This document shows positions 17,315 through 25,863 of a stretch of 64,000 nucleotides of DNA, in pieces. The notes under the pieces were generated by a model. The model was not told the origin of the DNA. It made no database searches and saw only the letters and a program-made list of their open reading frames with translations. This DNA is from Gaiella sp. (GTDB lineage Bacteria > Actinomycetota > Thermoleophilia > Gaiellales > Gaiellaceae), in NCBI GenBank assembly GCA_027493885.1, contig JAOSJZ010000001.1:1916622-1980621 (forward strand), read 5' to 3'. Each line of letters begins with the position of its first letter. Within the stretch, counting starts at the first letter, position 1. A program made the translations under genes and the position numbers.

Positions 17315-17400
17315 CCGACCGATCAGGCCCAGCAGCAGACGACCACGACCCCGCGGCGCGGCGGCGGAAGACGCGCGCACGGAGAAAGAAGGACAGAACC

Positions 17401-18699
17401 ATGAGCCGGACGAGACCCGAGACGCTGGCCCTCCACGGCGGCCAGACGCCCGACCCGACGACGCGGTCCCGGGCGGTGCCGATCTATCAGACCACCTCGT
17501 ACGTCTTCGACGACACCCAGCACGCCGCGGACCTGTTCGCGCTCGCGGTCCCGGGCAACATCTACAGCCGGATCATGAACCCGACCTGGGACGTCTTCGA
17601 GCAGCGCGTCGCGGCGCTCGAGGGTGGGATCGGCGCGGTCGCGACCGCGTCCGGCCAGGCCGCAGTCACCTACTCCGTGCTCAACCTCACGCGCGCCGGC
17701 GACAACATCGTCTCCCTCTCCACGCTCTACGGCGGCACCTACAACCTGTTCGCCCACACGCTCCCCCAGTACGGGATCGAGGTCCGTTTCGTCGACCCCG
17801 ACCGGCCGGACGAGCTGGAGGCGCTCGTCGACGACAAGACGCGGCTCGTCTTCGCCGAGACGATCGGCAACCCGAAGCTGAACGTCGTGGACATCAGAGC
17901 CTGGGCGGACGCCGCCCACGCCGCAGGGCTCCCGCTCGTCGTCGACAACACGGTGCCGACGCCGATCCTCTGCCGCGTCTTCGACCACGGAGCCGACGTC
18001 GCGGTCCACTCCGCGACGAAGTACATCGGCGGTCACGGCACCTCGATCGGCGGTGTCGTCGTCGACGCCGGCAGCTTCGACTGGACACACGACCCCGACC
18101 GGTTCCCCGGCCTGACCCGCCCCGACCCGTCCTACCACGGCGTCGTCTGGGCCGACGCGCTCGGGCCGGCCGCCTACGTCGGCCGCGTCCGCACCGTGCT
18201 GCTCCGGAACACCGGCGCCGCACTATCGCCCTTCAACGCCTTCCTGCTCCTCCAGGGCCTGGAAACGCTTCCGCTGCGGATCGAGCGGCACGCCGAGAAC
18301 GCGCTCGCCGTCGCGCGCCATCTCGAGGCGCACGAGGCGGTCTCGTGGGTCGGCTACCCGGGCCTCGACTCGAGTCCGTGGAAGGAGATCGCCGACCGGA
18401 CCCTCACGGGCGGCTACGGCGGTCTCGTCACCTTCGGCATCGCCGGCGGCAGGGAAGCGGGCCGTGCGTTCATCGAGAGCCTCGAGCTGTTCAGCCACCT
18501 CGCGAACATCGGGGACGCGAAGTCGCTCGCGATCCACAGCGCCAGCACCACCCACTCCCAGCTCGACGACGACGAGCTCGCTTCGGCCGGCGTCACCCAG
18601 GACACCGTTCGGCTCTCGATCGGGATCGAGCACCTCGACGACATCACCGATGACCTCGACCAGGCGCTTGCGAAGGCGGCCCTCACCGCGCTCGTCTGA
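17401..18699 (+). CDS. metY: O-acetylhomoserine sulfhydrylase (aminocarboxypropyltransferase)
   Basis: A 432-residue Cys/Met-metabolism PLP enzyme. It begins RPETLALHGGQTPDPTT and contains SRIMNPTWDVFEQRVAALEG, VVDNTVPTP and the PLP lysine in HSATKYIGGHGTSIGG (Lys207). It ends with the family segment THSQLDDDELASAGV and LSIGIEHLDDITDDL. The length and the GGHGTSIGG block fit MetY rather than cystathionine gamma-synthase. It makes homocysteine from O-acetylhomoserine and sulfide. ATG 17401 is preceded by GAAAGAAGGA. It is followed directly by metX, which makes its substrate. Confidence 0.95.
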   Translation: MSRTRPETLALHGGQTPDPTTRSRAVPIYQTTSYVFDDTQHAADLFALAVPGNIYSRIMNPTWDVFEQRVAALEGGIGAVATASGQAAVTYSVLNLTRAGDNIVSLSTLYGGTYNLFAHTLPQYGIEVRFVDPDRPDELEALVDDKTRLVFAETIGNPKLNVVDIRAWADAAHAAGLPLVVDNTVPTPILCRVFDHGADVAVHSATKYIGGHGTSIGGVVVDAGSFDWTHDPDRFPGLTRPDPSYHGVVWADALGPAAYVGRVRTVLLRNTGAALSPFNAFLLLQGLETLPLRIERHAENALAVARHLEAHEAVSWVGYPGLDSSPWKEIADRTLTGGYGGLVTFGIAGGREAGRAFIESLELFSHLANIGDAKSLAIHSASTTHSQLDDDELASAGVTQDTVRLSIGIEHLDDITDDLDQALAKAALTALV

Positions 18700-19852
18700 G
18701 CGGCCGGGGTCTGTCGGACCGGCGCGGACGGAGCGGGTCGTCCTCTTCACCGAGGACGACCCGCTTCTGCTCGAGTCTGGGGAGCGCCTCGCTCCGGTCG
18801 AGGTCGCATACGAGACCTACGGGGAGCTGGACGGCTCCGCCTCGAACGCGGTCTTCGTCTGTCACGCGCTCACCGGCGACGCGCACGCAGCGGGCCACCA
18901 TGGCGACCCGAGCCGGGTCGGCTGGTGGGACAGCCTGATCGGCCCCGGCAAGCCCGTCGACACCGAACGCTTCTACGTCGTCTGCGCCAACCTGCTCGGA
19001 GGCTGCCAGGGCACCACCGGCCCCTCGTCGATCGACCCCGCGACGGGACGCCCGTACGGGCTCCGCTTTCCGCTCTTCACCGTCCGCGACCTCGTCAGCG
19101 TGCACCGGGCACTGCTCGGTCACCTCGGCGTGCGGCGACTCGCGGCGGCCGTCGGCGGCTCGCTCGGCGGCATGCAGGTCCTGCAGTGGGCGATCGACCA
19201 TCCGGACGAGCTCGACACGGCCCTGCTCGTCTGCGCGTCCGCCTCCTTGAGCGCCCAGAACATCGCCTTCTCCGCCGTCGCCAGGGCCTCGATCACGCGC
19301 GACGAGCACTTCAACGGGGGCGACTACTACGCGAACGGGAACCGTCCCCACGTCGGGCTCGCGGTGGCGCGGATGATGGCCCACCTCACCTACGTCTCCG
19401 AGACCTCGCTCGAGCGGAGGTTCGGACGCAGACAGCGAGACGGCACCACCGGATACAGCTTCGACGCCGACTTCGAGATCGAGCATTACCTCGAGCACCA
19501 AGGGCGCAGCTTCCTCGAGCGCTTCGACGCCAACACCTACCTCTACCTCAGCAGGGTCATGGACTACTTCGACCCCTTCGCGGACGAGGAGGCCGTCCGA
19601 CGCCGGCTGGACGGCTCCCCGACCCGGTTCCTCGTCCTCTCCTTCGACACCGACTGGCGCTTCGACACGAGCCACTCGCTCGAGATCGCCCGCGTGCTCG
19701 CAGCCGCCGGCGCCGAGGTCACACAAACCGAGATCGCCTCACCCCACGGCCACGACTCCTTCCTACTCCCCGTCGAGGCCTACCACGAAGCCATACGCTC
19801 GTTCCTCGCTCCGAGGACGAAACCGGACGATCGCCGCGACGGCAGCGGCTGA
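18668..19852 (+). CDS. metX: homoserine O-acetyltransferase
   Basis: An alpha/beta-hydrolase acyltransferase: VLFTEDDPLLLESGERLAPV, AYETYGELDG, the nucleophile in AVGGSLGGMQVLQWA, the Asp in LSFDTDWRF and the His in SPHGHDSFLLPV. Also typical are CANLLGGCQGTTGPSS and YFDPFADEEAV. The start is uncertain: conserved sequence begins near 18734, but no ATG, GTG or TTG lies between the metY stop and that point. TTG 18668, overlapping metY by 32 bp, is the nearest standard start. Acetylates homoserine for MetY (direct sulfhydrylation route to methionine). Confidence 0.93.
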   Translation: MRRRPSPRSSERPGSVGPARTERVVLFTEDDPLLLESGERLAPVEVAYETYGELDGSASNAVFVCHALTGDAHAAGHHGDPSRVGWWDSLIGPGKPVDTERFYVVCANLLGGCQGTTGPSSIDPATGRPYGLRFPLFTVRDLVSVHRALLGHLGVRRLAAAVGGSLGGMQVLQWAIDHPDELDTALLVCASASLSAQNIAFSAVARASITRDEHFNGGDYYANGNRPHVGLAVARMMAHLTYVSETSLERRFGRRQRDGTTGYSFDADFEIEHYLEHQGRSFLERFDANTYLYLSRVMDYFDPFADEEAVRRRLDGSPTRFLVLSFDTDWRFDTSHSLEIARVLAAAGAEVTQTEIASPHGHDSFLLPVEAYHEAIRSFLAPRTKPDDRRDGSG

Positions 19853-19882
19853 GCCGGCCCTCTCGCGGGCTCCGCGCTCGAG

Positions 19883-20464
19883 CTAGCCGCCCGCCCCGAA
19901 GGTCGCCTCGATCAGCTCGACGGTGGCCTCCGTCAGCCCGCGCGCGTCGAAGACGTGCCCGGTGCCGGCGCCGAGCGGGCCGCTGCGACCGGCTCCCCGC
20001 TCGAGGGCGGCGCGCGCGAAGTGCTCGACGTAGTCGACCCCGCCGGCGATCGGGTCGTACGGCAGCGCGACGTCCGCGGCAGCGTGCCCGAGTGCGGCAA
20101 CGCCGGCCTCCGGGTGACCGGAGTGCACCACGGCCGGCCGGGTGCGGATCGCCTCCGCCACGCGGCCGTGGTCGCGGCGTGCGCGGCCGACCGCCGGGTC
20201 GTAGACGGGCTGCTCTGCGCGCACGAGCTCCCGGTCGCCCGGCGCGAGCAGCTCGAGGTCGTCGGGCGGGCCATCCTGCCAGCCGACGTACGCGAAGAGC
20301 GTGCCCTCGGGGCCGACGGCGTCGATGAGGGCCCGGATCACCGTCTCGGCTCCCCCGATCACCCTGCCGAGCGCGGACATCCGGCAGTGGACGAGCGCGA
20401 CCGTGCCGGGCCGGAGGCCGAGCGGCACGAGATCGGCGGCGAGCCGGGTGCGACCGACGAGCAC
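19883..20464 (-). CDS. aminoglycoside 3-N-acetyltransferase family protein with internal deletion
   Basis: The N-terminal half is AAC(3)-like: LRPGTVALVHCRMSALGRVI, GGAETVIRALIDAVGPEGTL and SGHPEAGVAALGHAA. After YDPIAGG it passes directly to the family C-terminus VDYVEHFARAALERGAGRSG and GTGHVFDARGL. The segment that normally lies between, including the conserved NTSxHLAE-like core, is missing (about 75 residues, in frame). The product is 193 residues against roughly 260 usual. It is probably inactive as an acetyltransferase. The GTG at 20464 stands immediately after a group II intron-like element on the same strand, which separates the gene from the upstream region. Confidence 0.65.
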   Translation of the reverse strand: MLVGRTRLAADLVPLGLRPGTVALVHCRMSALGRVIGGAETVIRALIDAVGPEGTLFAYVGWQDGPPDDLELLAPGDRELVRAEQPVYDPAVGRARRDHGRVAEAIRTRPAVVHSGHPEAGVAALGHAAADVALPYDPIAGGVDYVEHFARAALERGAGRSGPLGAGTGHVFDARGLTEATVELIEATFGAGG

Positions 20465-20466
20465 TG

Positions 20467-20997
20467 GTAGTCACTGGCGCGGTGCTCGCTCTAGGCGAGC
20501 CCGTTTCCAGATCCCCCTTTCGATCCGTGCATGCGGTTTTCCCGCACACGGCTCACCGACGGTCTTCCTGACGCCGCAACGTACCCGTCGAGGACACGAA
20601 CCTCGGATGCCACCCGCAGCGCGTCACCGCTGCGGGGGTCAAGGACACCGACGCCCGAACCCGGCGGCCACTTGGCGGCTGCCCATAGCCCGCTTGTTCC
20701 GTGACCAGACCGTGCGCGCGTGCAACTTCCCCTACCCCGCGCGGACCCACCCAGCCCAATCCGGAATAAAGGACTGCAGGACGTGGCCTTCGCCGTGACG
20801 TGAGCGGCTCGGCTCCCCGATTGTGACTCTGACGAGGCTGCAGTCGCAGCCCACGCGCTTGCTCCCTCCAAGAGGCTCTTGACACCCCGCTCGGCCACGG
20901 GGATCTCTCCCCGCAACTGGGGCCTGCTACCGGGCGCTCCGGCGCTTACCCGGACGGGACTCACACCCGCTGGCCTGATCCAGCTTTCAAGGCGCAC
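20467..20997 (-). ncRNA. group II intron-like ribozyme without maturase ORF
   Basis: The 600-nt stretch between the AAC(3) and purA genes is not coding. On the minus strand it begins at 20997 with GTGCGCC, the canonical GUGYG 5' end, followed by domain I-like sequence (GGGTGTGAGTCCCG). Near the 3' end a 33-nt domain V candidate lies at 20554-20522 (GAGCCGTG ... CACGGATC with upper stem TGCGG/CCGCA, a GAAA-type loop and a two-base bulge). A GAAA-capped domain VI-like hairpin follows, and the sequence ends in CTAC at 20470-20467. The element is about 531 nt with no reverse transcriptase. The exact 3' end is uncertain. Confidence 0.65.
20522..20554 (-). other. domain V of the group II intron-like element
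   Basis: The lower helix pairs GAGCCGTG with CACGGATC and carries the AGC catalytic triad. Its G faces an A instead of the usual U. The upper stem TGCGG/CCGCA holds a GAAAA loop, and TG forms the two-base bulge. Size is 33 nt against the canonical 34. Confidence 0.6.
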
Positions 20998-21065
20998 CAC
21001 GCCACGAGGCTAGACGGTCGACCGCACGGCACCCGCGGGCCGCGGCGCGTGCGAGAATGGCGCAC

Positions 21066-22328
21066 GTGCCCGCGACCGTGATCGTCGGGGCGCAGTGGGG
21101 CGACGAGGGGAAAGGCAAGATCGTCGACCTGCTCGCCCAGGAGTCCGACCTCGTCTGCCGCTACCAGGGCGGGCCCAACGCCGGGCACACGATCGTCGTC
21201 GACGACGAGACGTACAAGATCCGCGCCATACCGTCGGGGATCGTCACCGGAGTGGCGAGCGCCATCGGCGCCGGGTGCGTCGTCGACCCCGAGGTGCTGA
21301 TCGGCGAGCTCGACGAGCTCGAGGCGCGTGGCCACCGTACCGATGGCCTCGTCTTCGTCTCCGGAAACGCCCACCTGATCATGCCGTGGCACGTGGCGCT
21401 CGACGGTGCGCGGGAACGCCGTCTTGGCAAGCTGCAGATCGGCACGACGCGCCGCGGGATCGGGCCCGCGTACGCCGACAAGGCGACGCGGATCGGGATC
21501 CGCGTGCAGGATCTGCTCGACCCGAAGATCCTCCGTGAGAAGGTCGAGCTCGCGGCGGGCGAGAAGAACGTCTGGCTCGAGCGCGTGTACGGGATCCCGG
21601 CGTTCGACGCCGAGGAGGTCGTCACACGGACGCTCACCCACGCCGAGCGGCTCGCGCCGTACGTGGCAGACACGTCGCTGCTCGTCGACCGCGCCCTCCG
21701 CGACCGCCGGCGCGTGCTCTTCGAGGGTGCCCAGGGAACGCTGCTCGACCTCGACCACGGCACCTACCCGTTCGTGACCTCGTCCAGCCCGATCGCGGCC
21801 GGGGCGGCTGTCAGCTTCGGCATCGGGCCGCAGAGGATCGACGCGGTGCTCGGCGTCTCGAAGGCGTACGTCACGCGCGTCGGCGAGGGCCCGTTCCCGA
21901 GCGAGATCGAAGGTCCTGCGCAGGAACGCGTCCGCACGCTCGGCGAGGAGTTCGGCACGGTGACCGGCCGCATCCGCCGCTGCGGCTGGCTCGACCTCGT
22001 CGCGCTCCGCTTCGCGGTGCGTGTCAACGGGATCACGTCGCTGGCGCTGACGAAGCTCGACGTGCTCTCGACGTTCGACGAGATTCCGGTCTGCGTCCGC
22101 TACCGGCTACCGGACGGGTCCGAGACGGAGGAGTTCCCTTCCCACCAGTCCGACTTCCACCACTGCGCGCCGGTGTTCGAGAACCTGGCCGGCTGGCAGG
22201 AGGAGCTCACCGGCGCCGTCCTGCCCGGGGCGGCCGCGGAGTACGTCTCGTTCGTTGCCGGCGCGCTCGACGTCCCGGTGACGCTCGTCGGCACGGGCGC
22301 CGCGCGCGACGCGGTCCTCGCGCTCTAG
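21066..22328 (+). CDS. purA: adenylosuccinate synthetase
   Basis: A GTP-dependent ligase joining IMP and aspartate, the first step to AMP. It starts PATVIVGAQWGDEGKGKIVD (P-loop-like GDEGKGK) and contains GGPNAGHTIV, QIGTTRRGIGPAYADKATR, FEGAQGTLLDLDHGTYPFVT, GRIRRCGWLDLVALR and ALTKLDVL. I prefer GTG 21066, with GAGAAT 7 nt upstream and the canonical N-terminus, over the in-frame ATG at 21057, which overlaps that -10-like hexamer. 420 residues. purD follows after 2 nt. Confidence 0.96.
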   Translation: MPATVIVGAQWGDEGKGKIVDLLAQESDLVCRYQGGPNAGHTIVVDDETYKIRAIPSGIVTGVASAIGAGCVVDPEVLIGELDELEARGHRTDGLVFVSGNAHLIMPWHVALDGARERRLGKLQIGTTRRGIGPAYADKATRIGIRVQDLLDPKILREKVELAAGEKNVWLERVYGIPAFDAEEVVTRTLTHAERLAPYVADTSLLVDRALRDRRRVLFEGAQGTLLDLDHGTYPFVTSSSPIAAGAAVSFGIGPQRIDAVLGVSKAYVTRVGEGPFPSEIEGPAQERVRTLGEEFGTVTGRIRRCGWLDLVALRFAVRVNGITSLALTKLDVLSTFDEIPVCVRYRLPDGSETEEFPSHQSDFHHCAPVFENLAGWQEELTGAVLPGAAAEYVSFVAGALDVPVTLVGTGAARDAVLAL

Positions 22329-22330
22329 CC

Positions 22331-23542
22331 GTGCGTGTGCTCCTCGTGGGCTCGGGCGGCCGCGAGCATGCGCTCGCGTGGAGGCTCGCGGCGTCGCCGC
22401 TCCTCACCGAGCTCCACGCAGCCCCCGGCAACCCCGGCATCGCCACGCTCGCGACCTGTCACCCGGTCGCGGCGGACGACGGCGACGGCCTGCTCGGCCT
22501 CGCTCGGTTCCTCGCCGTCGACCTGGTCGTCGTCGGGCCGGAGGCGCCGCTCGTTGCCGGCGTCGCCGACGTGCTGCGCCACGCGGGAGTCCCCGTGTTC
22601 GGGCCGTCCGCCGCTGCGGCGCGGATCGAAGGCTCCAAGCGGTACGCCAAGGAGCTGATGGCGGCCGTCGGTGTCCCGACGGCCGCGACCTTCGACTCGC
22701 CGCGCGTCCCGTGCGTGCTGAAGGCCGACGGGCTGGCGGCAGGGAAGGGCGTCGTCGTCTGCCGGACCGCGGCCGAGCTCGCGGCGGGCCTCGATGTCGT
22801 CCGCCGTCTGGGGGAGCCGCTGCTCTTCGAGGAGCTCCTCGAAGGCCCCGAGCTCTCCGTCCTCGCGCTCTGCGACGGTCGGGAGGCGCTCGTGCTCGCG
22901 CCCGCCCGCGACTTCAAGCGGGCCTACGACGGCGACGCCGGCCCGAACACCGGTGGCATGGGATCCTTCGCGCCGGTGCCCGAAATGGACGACGACGGGC
23001 TCGCGACGATCGTCGAGTCGTGCGTCGACCCGGTGCTGGCCGAGCTCGCCCGCCGCGGCTCGCCGTTCGTGGGGACGCTCTTCGTCGGCCTCATGCTCAC
23101 GAGCGCTGGCCCGCGTGTGCTCGAGTACAACTGCCGCTTCGGAGACCCCGAGACGCAATCTGTCCTACCACTCGTCGAGGGCGACCTTCTGGAGGCGCTC
23201 GCCGCGGCCGCCCAGGGATCCTTCGACGGGATCCGGCTCGGGCGCGCCGAGAGGAGCGCCGTCACCGTCGTCCTGACGGCCGGCGACTACCCCCGTTCTG
23301 GCGCGCGAGGAGCCCCGATCGACGGAGTCGCCGCTGCCGAGGCGCTCGGCGCGCTCGTGTTCCAGGCCGGGACGGCGCTCAGCGACGGCCGGCTCGTCGC
23401 CAACGGCGGCCGCCTGCTCGGCATCACCGGGACCGGTCCCACCCTCGCCGCCGCACGGTCGCTCGCCTATGCGGCCGCGGACGCGATCCACATCCCCGGC
23501 TCCCGGCGGCGCGACGACATCGCAAGTGACGCGTCGACGTGA
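22331..23542 (+). CDS. purD: phosphoribosylamine-glycine ligase
   Basis: An ATP-grasp enzyme of 403 residues making GAR, the second step of purine synthesis. Marks: MRVLLVGSGGREHALAWRLA, DLVVVGPEAPLVAGVAD, FGPSAAAARIEGSKRYAKEL, KADGLAAGKGVVV, GPNTGGMGSFAPVP and LEYNCRFGDPETQ. GTG 22331 lies 2 nt after the purA stop, so the two are co-transcribed. A 151-nt gap with a tandem repeat and a new promoter separates it from purB. Confidence 0.96.
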   Translation: MRVLLVGSGGREHALAWRLAASPLLTELHAAPGNPGIATLATCHPVAADDGDGLLGLARFLAVDLVVVGPEAPLVAGVADVLRHAGVPVFGPSAAAARIEGSKRYAKELMAAVGVPTAATFDSPRVPCVLKADGLAAGKGVVVCRTAAELAAGLDVVRRLGEPLLFEELLEGPELSVLALCDGREALVLAPARDFKRAYDGDAGPNTGGMGSFAPVPEMDDDGLATIVESCVDPVLAELARRGSPFVGTLFVGLMLTSAGPRVLEYNCRFGDPETQSVLPLVEGDLLEALAAAAQGSFDGIRLGRAERSAVTVVLTAGDYPRSGARGAPIDGVAAAEALGALVFQAGTALSDGRLVANGGRLLGITGTGPTLAAARSLAYAAADAIHIPGSRRRDDIASDAST

Positions 23543-23630
23543 GGGGCTTCGCAAATTGCGAGCCTTCCCTGGGGCACCCCATCCCACCACCCACTTTCCA
23601 TTCTATCGCCCAAATCGGCAACAGGGGTAG

Positions 23631-23663
23631 CGACTTCGTGCCGACTTCGTGCCGACTTCGTGC
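23631..23663. repeat. three-copy 11-bp tandem repeat before purB
   Basis: The unit CGACTTCGTGC is repeated three times without spacer (23631, 23642, 23653), a period of about one helical turn. The last copy ends 18 bp before the TAGAAT -10 hexamer of purB, so it covers the -35 region. It may be a phased operator or a simple expansion. Confidence 0.7.
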
Positions 23664-23681
23664 CCGGCCCGATACCGCCCG

Positions 23682-23687
23682 TAGAAT
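23682..23687 (+). promoter_or_regulatory. -10 element of leaderless purB promoter
   Basis: TAGAAT lies exactly 6 nt before the purB GTG at 23694, with no Shine-Dalgarno sequence. This is the clearest example of the leaderless arrangement seen at many starts in the window. Confidence 0.65.
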
Positions 23688-23693
23688 GACCTC

Positions 23694-25013
23694 GTGATCG
23701 CGCGCTACTCCCGTCCTGCGATGGCGCAGGTCTGGTCGGACGAGGCGCGGCTCGGGCGCATGCTCGAGGTCGAGCTCGCCGCGCTCGACGGCTGGGCGGC
23801 CGTCGGCGCCGTGCCGGCTGAGGCGGTCGAGCGGATCCGCGCAGCCGCGCGGCCTCCGCTCCCGGCGCGCGTCGCAGCGCTCGAGCGCGAGACGAACCAC
23901 GACGTTGCCGCTTTCGTGGACGCCGTCGCGGAGACCCTCGGGGACGACGGACGCTGGTTCCACTTCGGGCTCACATCGTCCGACGTCCTCGACACCGCGC
24001 TCTCCCTCGCCGTGCAGGAGGCGGGCAGCCTCGTGCTCGAGGGTATCGAGCGGTCTTTCGCGGCGGTCGTCGTACGAGCGGAGGAGCACCGCGACACGCT
24101 CTGCATGGGCCGCACACACGGCGTCCACGCGGAGCCAACGACTTTCGGTCTGAAGCTTGCGGGATGGGCGTTCACGCTCGAACGCGACCGCGTGCGCGTC
24201 GAGCGTGCACTCGAAGGGCTTCGTGTCGGGAAGCTCTCGGGCGCCGTAGGACAATACGCAGCGATCGACCCCGACGTCGAGCGGCTGGCTTGCGAGCAGC
24301 TCGGGCTCGAGCCTGCGCCGAGCTCGACCCAGATCCTCCAGCGCGATCGCCACGCGGAGCTCCTGACGTCGCTCGCGCTGCTCGCGTCGTCGCTCGATCG
24401 GTTCGCGACCGAGATCCGGCACCTGGCACGAACGGAGCTCCGCGAGGTGGAGGAGCCTTTCGTACGGGGGCAGAAGGGCTCGTCGGCGATGCCCCACAAG
24501 CGAAATCCGATCGTCGCCGAGCGCATCTGCGGGCTTGCGCGCGTGCTCCGGGCGAACGCGCTCGTGGGGCTCGAGAACGTGGCGCTCTGGCACGAGCGCG
24601 ACATCTCCCATTCCTCGGCCGAGCGCGTCGTGCTGCCCGACTCGTTCCTCGCGATCGACTACCTGCTCGACCGGTTTGCCTGGCTCGTCGAGGGCCTCGT
24701 CGTCCGCGCGGAGCGCATGCGGGCCAATCTCGATGCGAGCCACGCCCTCTTCTTCAGCCAGCGGCTGTTGCTGGCGCTCGTCGAGAGCGGCCTCGCGCGC
24801 GACGCTGCGTACCGGCTCGTGCAACGCCTCGCAATGCGTGCGTGGGACGAGGAGCTGGACTTCCGGGACCTCGCCCGCGCAGAGCCGGAGGTTGCGGGCA
24901 GAGTCGACCTCGAGCACGTGTTCGCGCTCGACGCGTACACGGCGCACGTGGGCGTGGTCTTCGACCGCCTGCGCGCACACGTCGCGTCGCGGGAGTCGGC
25001 TCTCCATGCCTGA
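23694..25013 (+). CDS. purB: adenylosuccinate lyase
   Basis: A 439-residue fumarase/aspartase-family lyase acting twice in purine synthesis (SAICAR to AICAR and adenylosuccinate to AMP). Marks: ARYSRPAMAQVWSDEARL, ETNHDVAAFVDAV, FHFGLTSSDVLDTALSL, MGRTHGVHAEPTTFGLK and the signature GQKGSSAMPHKRNPI with the catalytic serine. GTG start with TAGAAT 6 nt upstream. The 3' end overlaps the purC start by 8 bp. Confidence 0.96.
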   Translation: MIARYSRPAMAQVWSDEARLGRMLEVELAALDGWAAVGAVPAEAVERIRAAARPPLPARVAALERETNHDVAAFVDAVAETLGDDGRWFHFGLTSSDVLDTALSLAVQEAGSLVLEGIERSFAAVVVRAEEHRDTLCMGRTHGVHAEPTTFGLKLAGWAFTLERDRVRVERALEGLRVGKLSGAVGQYAAIDPDVERLACEQLGLEPAPSSTQILQRDRHAELLTSLALLASSLDRFATEIRHLARTELREVEEPFVRGQKGSSAMPHKRNPIVAERICGLARVLRANALVGLENVALWHERDISHSSAERVVLPDSFLAIDYLLDRFAWLVEGLVVRAERMRANLDASHALFFSQRLLLALVESGLARDAAYRLVQRLAMRAWDEELDFRDLARAEPEVAGRVDLEHVFALDAYTAHVGVVFDRLRAHVASRESALHA

Positions 25014-25863
25014 GGCGACCCATCTCTCCAGCGGCAAGGTGCGGGAGCTCTACGCGCTCGACGACGAACGGGTGTTGCTCGTCGCCTCGGACCGCATCTC
25101 CACCTTCGACGTGGTGCTCCCGACCGAGATCCCCGACAAGGGACGCGTCCTCACCGGGCTGTCGGCCTTCTGGTTCGCCCGGACCCGCCACATCGTCAGC
25201 AACCATTTCCTCGCGCTTCGACCCGACGGCCGCTCGCTCGAATGCAAACGACTCGAGATGCTCCCTGTCGAGCTCGTCGTGCGCGGCTACCTCGCGGGCT
25301 CGGGCTGGACGGACTACCGTGCCTCTGGCGCGATCTGCGGCACAGTCCTGCCGCCCGGGTTGCGGGAATCCGAGCGTCTTCCCGAGCCGATCGTCACGCC
25401 GGCCACCAAGGCGTCCGAGGGTCACGACCTGAACATCAGCGAAGACGAGGCGGCCGAGCTCTGCGGGCGCGATCGATACGCGATCGCCCGAGCGGCGGCG
25501 CTCGCGTTGTACCGCTTCGCGGCTGCGCACGCCGAACGGCACGGGCTCCTGCTCGCGGACACGAAGCTCGAGCTCGGGGTCGACGCCGACGGCACTGTGA
25601 TGCTCGCCGACGAGGCGCTGACGCCCGACTCCTCGCGGTTCTGGCCGGCGGCCGGATACGCGCCCGGAGGGCCGCAGCCGTCCTTCGACAAGCAGTACGT
25701 GCGCGACTGGTGCCTCGGCACGGGCTGGGACCGGACCCCGCCGGGGCCCGAGCTGCCGCCGGAGGTCGTGTCCGGGACCCGTGCCCGCTACATCGAGGCG
25801 TTCGAGCTCGTCACCGGGATCGCTTTCGACCGGTATCTCGAAGATCCGGAGGTCGTGCTCTGA
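25006..25863 (+). CDS. purC: phosphoribosylaminoimidazole-succinocarboxamide synthase
   Basis: SAICAR synthetase, 285 residues: LSSGKVRELYALDDERVLLV, ASDRISTFDVVLPTEIPDKG, ECKRLEMLPVELVVRGYLAG, ASEGHDLNISEDEA, LADTKLELGVDADG and DEALTPDSSRFWP with FDKQYVRDW. The length and the LAGSGW block fit the longer bacterial/yeast-type form. ATG 25006 overlaps the purB end; the stop overlaps the purS start. Confidence 0.96.
   Translation: MPEATHLSSGKVRELYALDDERVLLVASDRISTFDVVLPTEIPDKGRVLTGLSAFWFARTRHIVSNHFLALRPDGRSLECKRLEMLPVELVVRGYLAGSGWTDYRASGAICGTVLPPGLRESERLPEPIVTPATKASEGHDLNISEDEAAELCGRDRYAIARAAALALYRFAAAHAERHGLLLADTKLELGVDADGTVMLADEALTPDSSRFWPAAGYAPGGPQPSFDKQYVRDWCLGTGWDRTPPGPELPPEVVSGTRARYIEAFELVTGIAFDRYLEDPEVVL

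Noticed and set aside
20491-21000. Minus-strand 169-codon ORF between AAC(3) and purA
   Set aside because: It overlaps the group II intron-like element; the sequence is explained by conserved RNA features, not by a protein.
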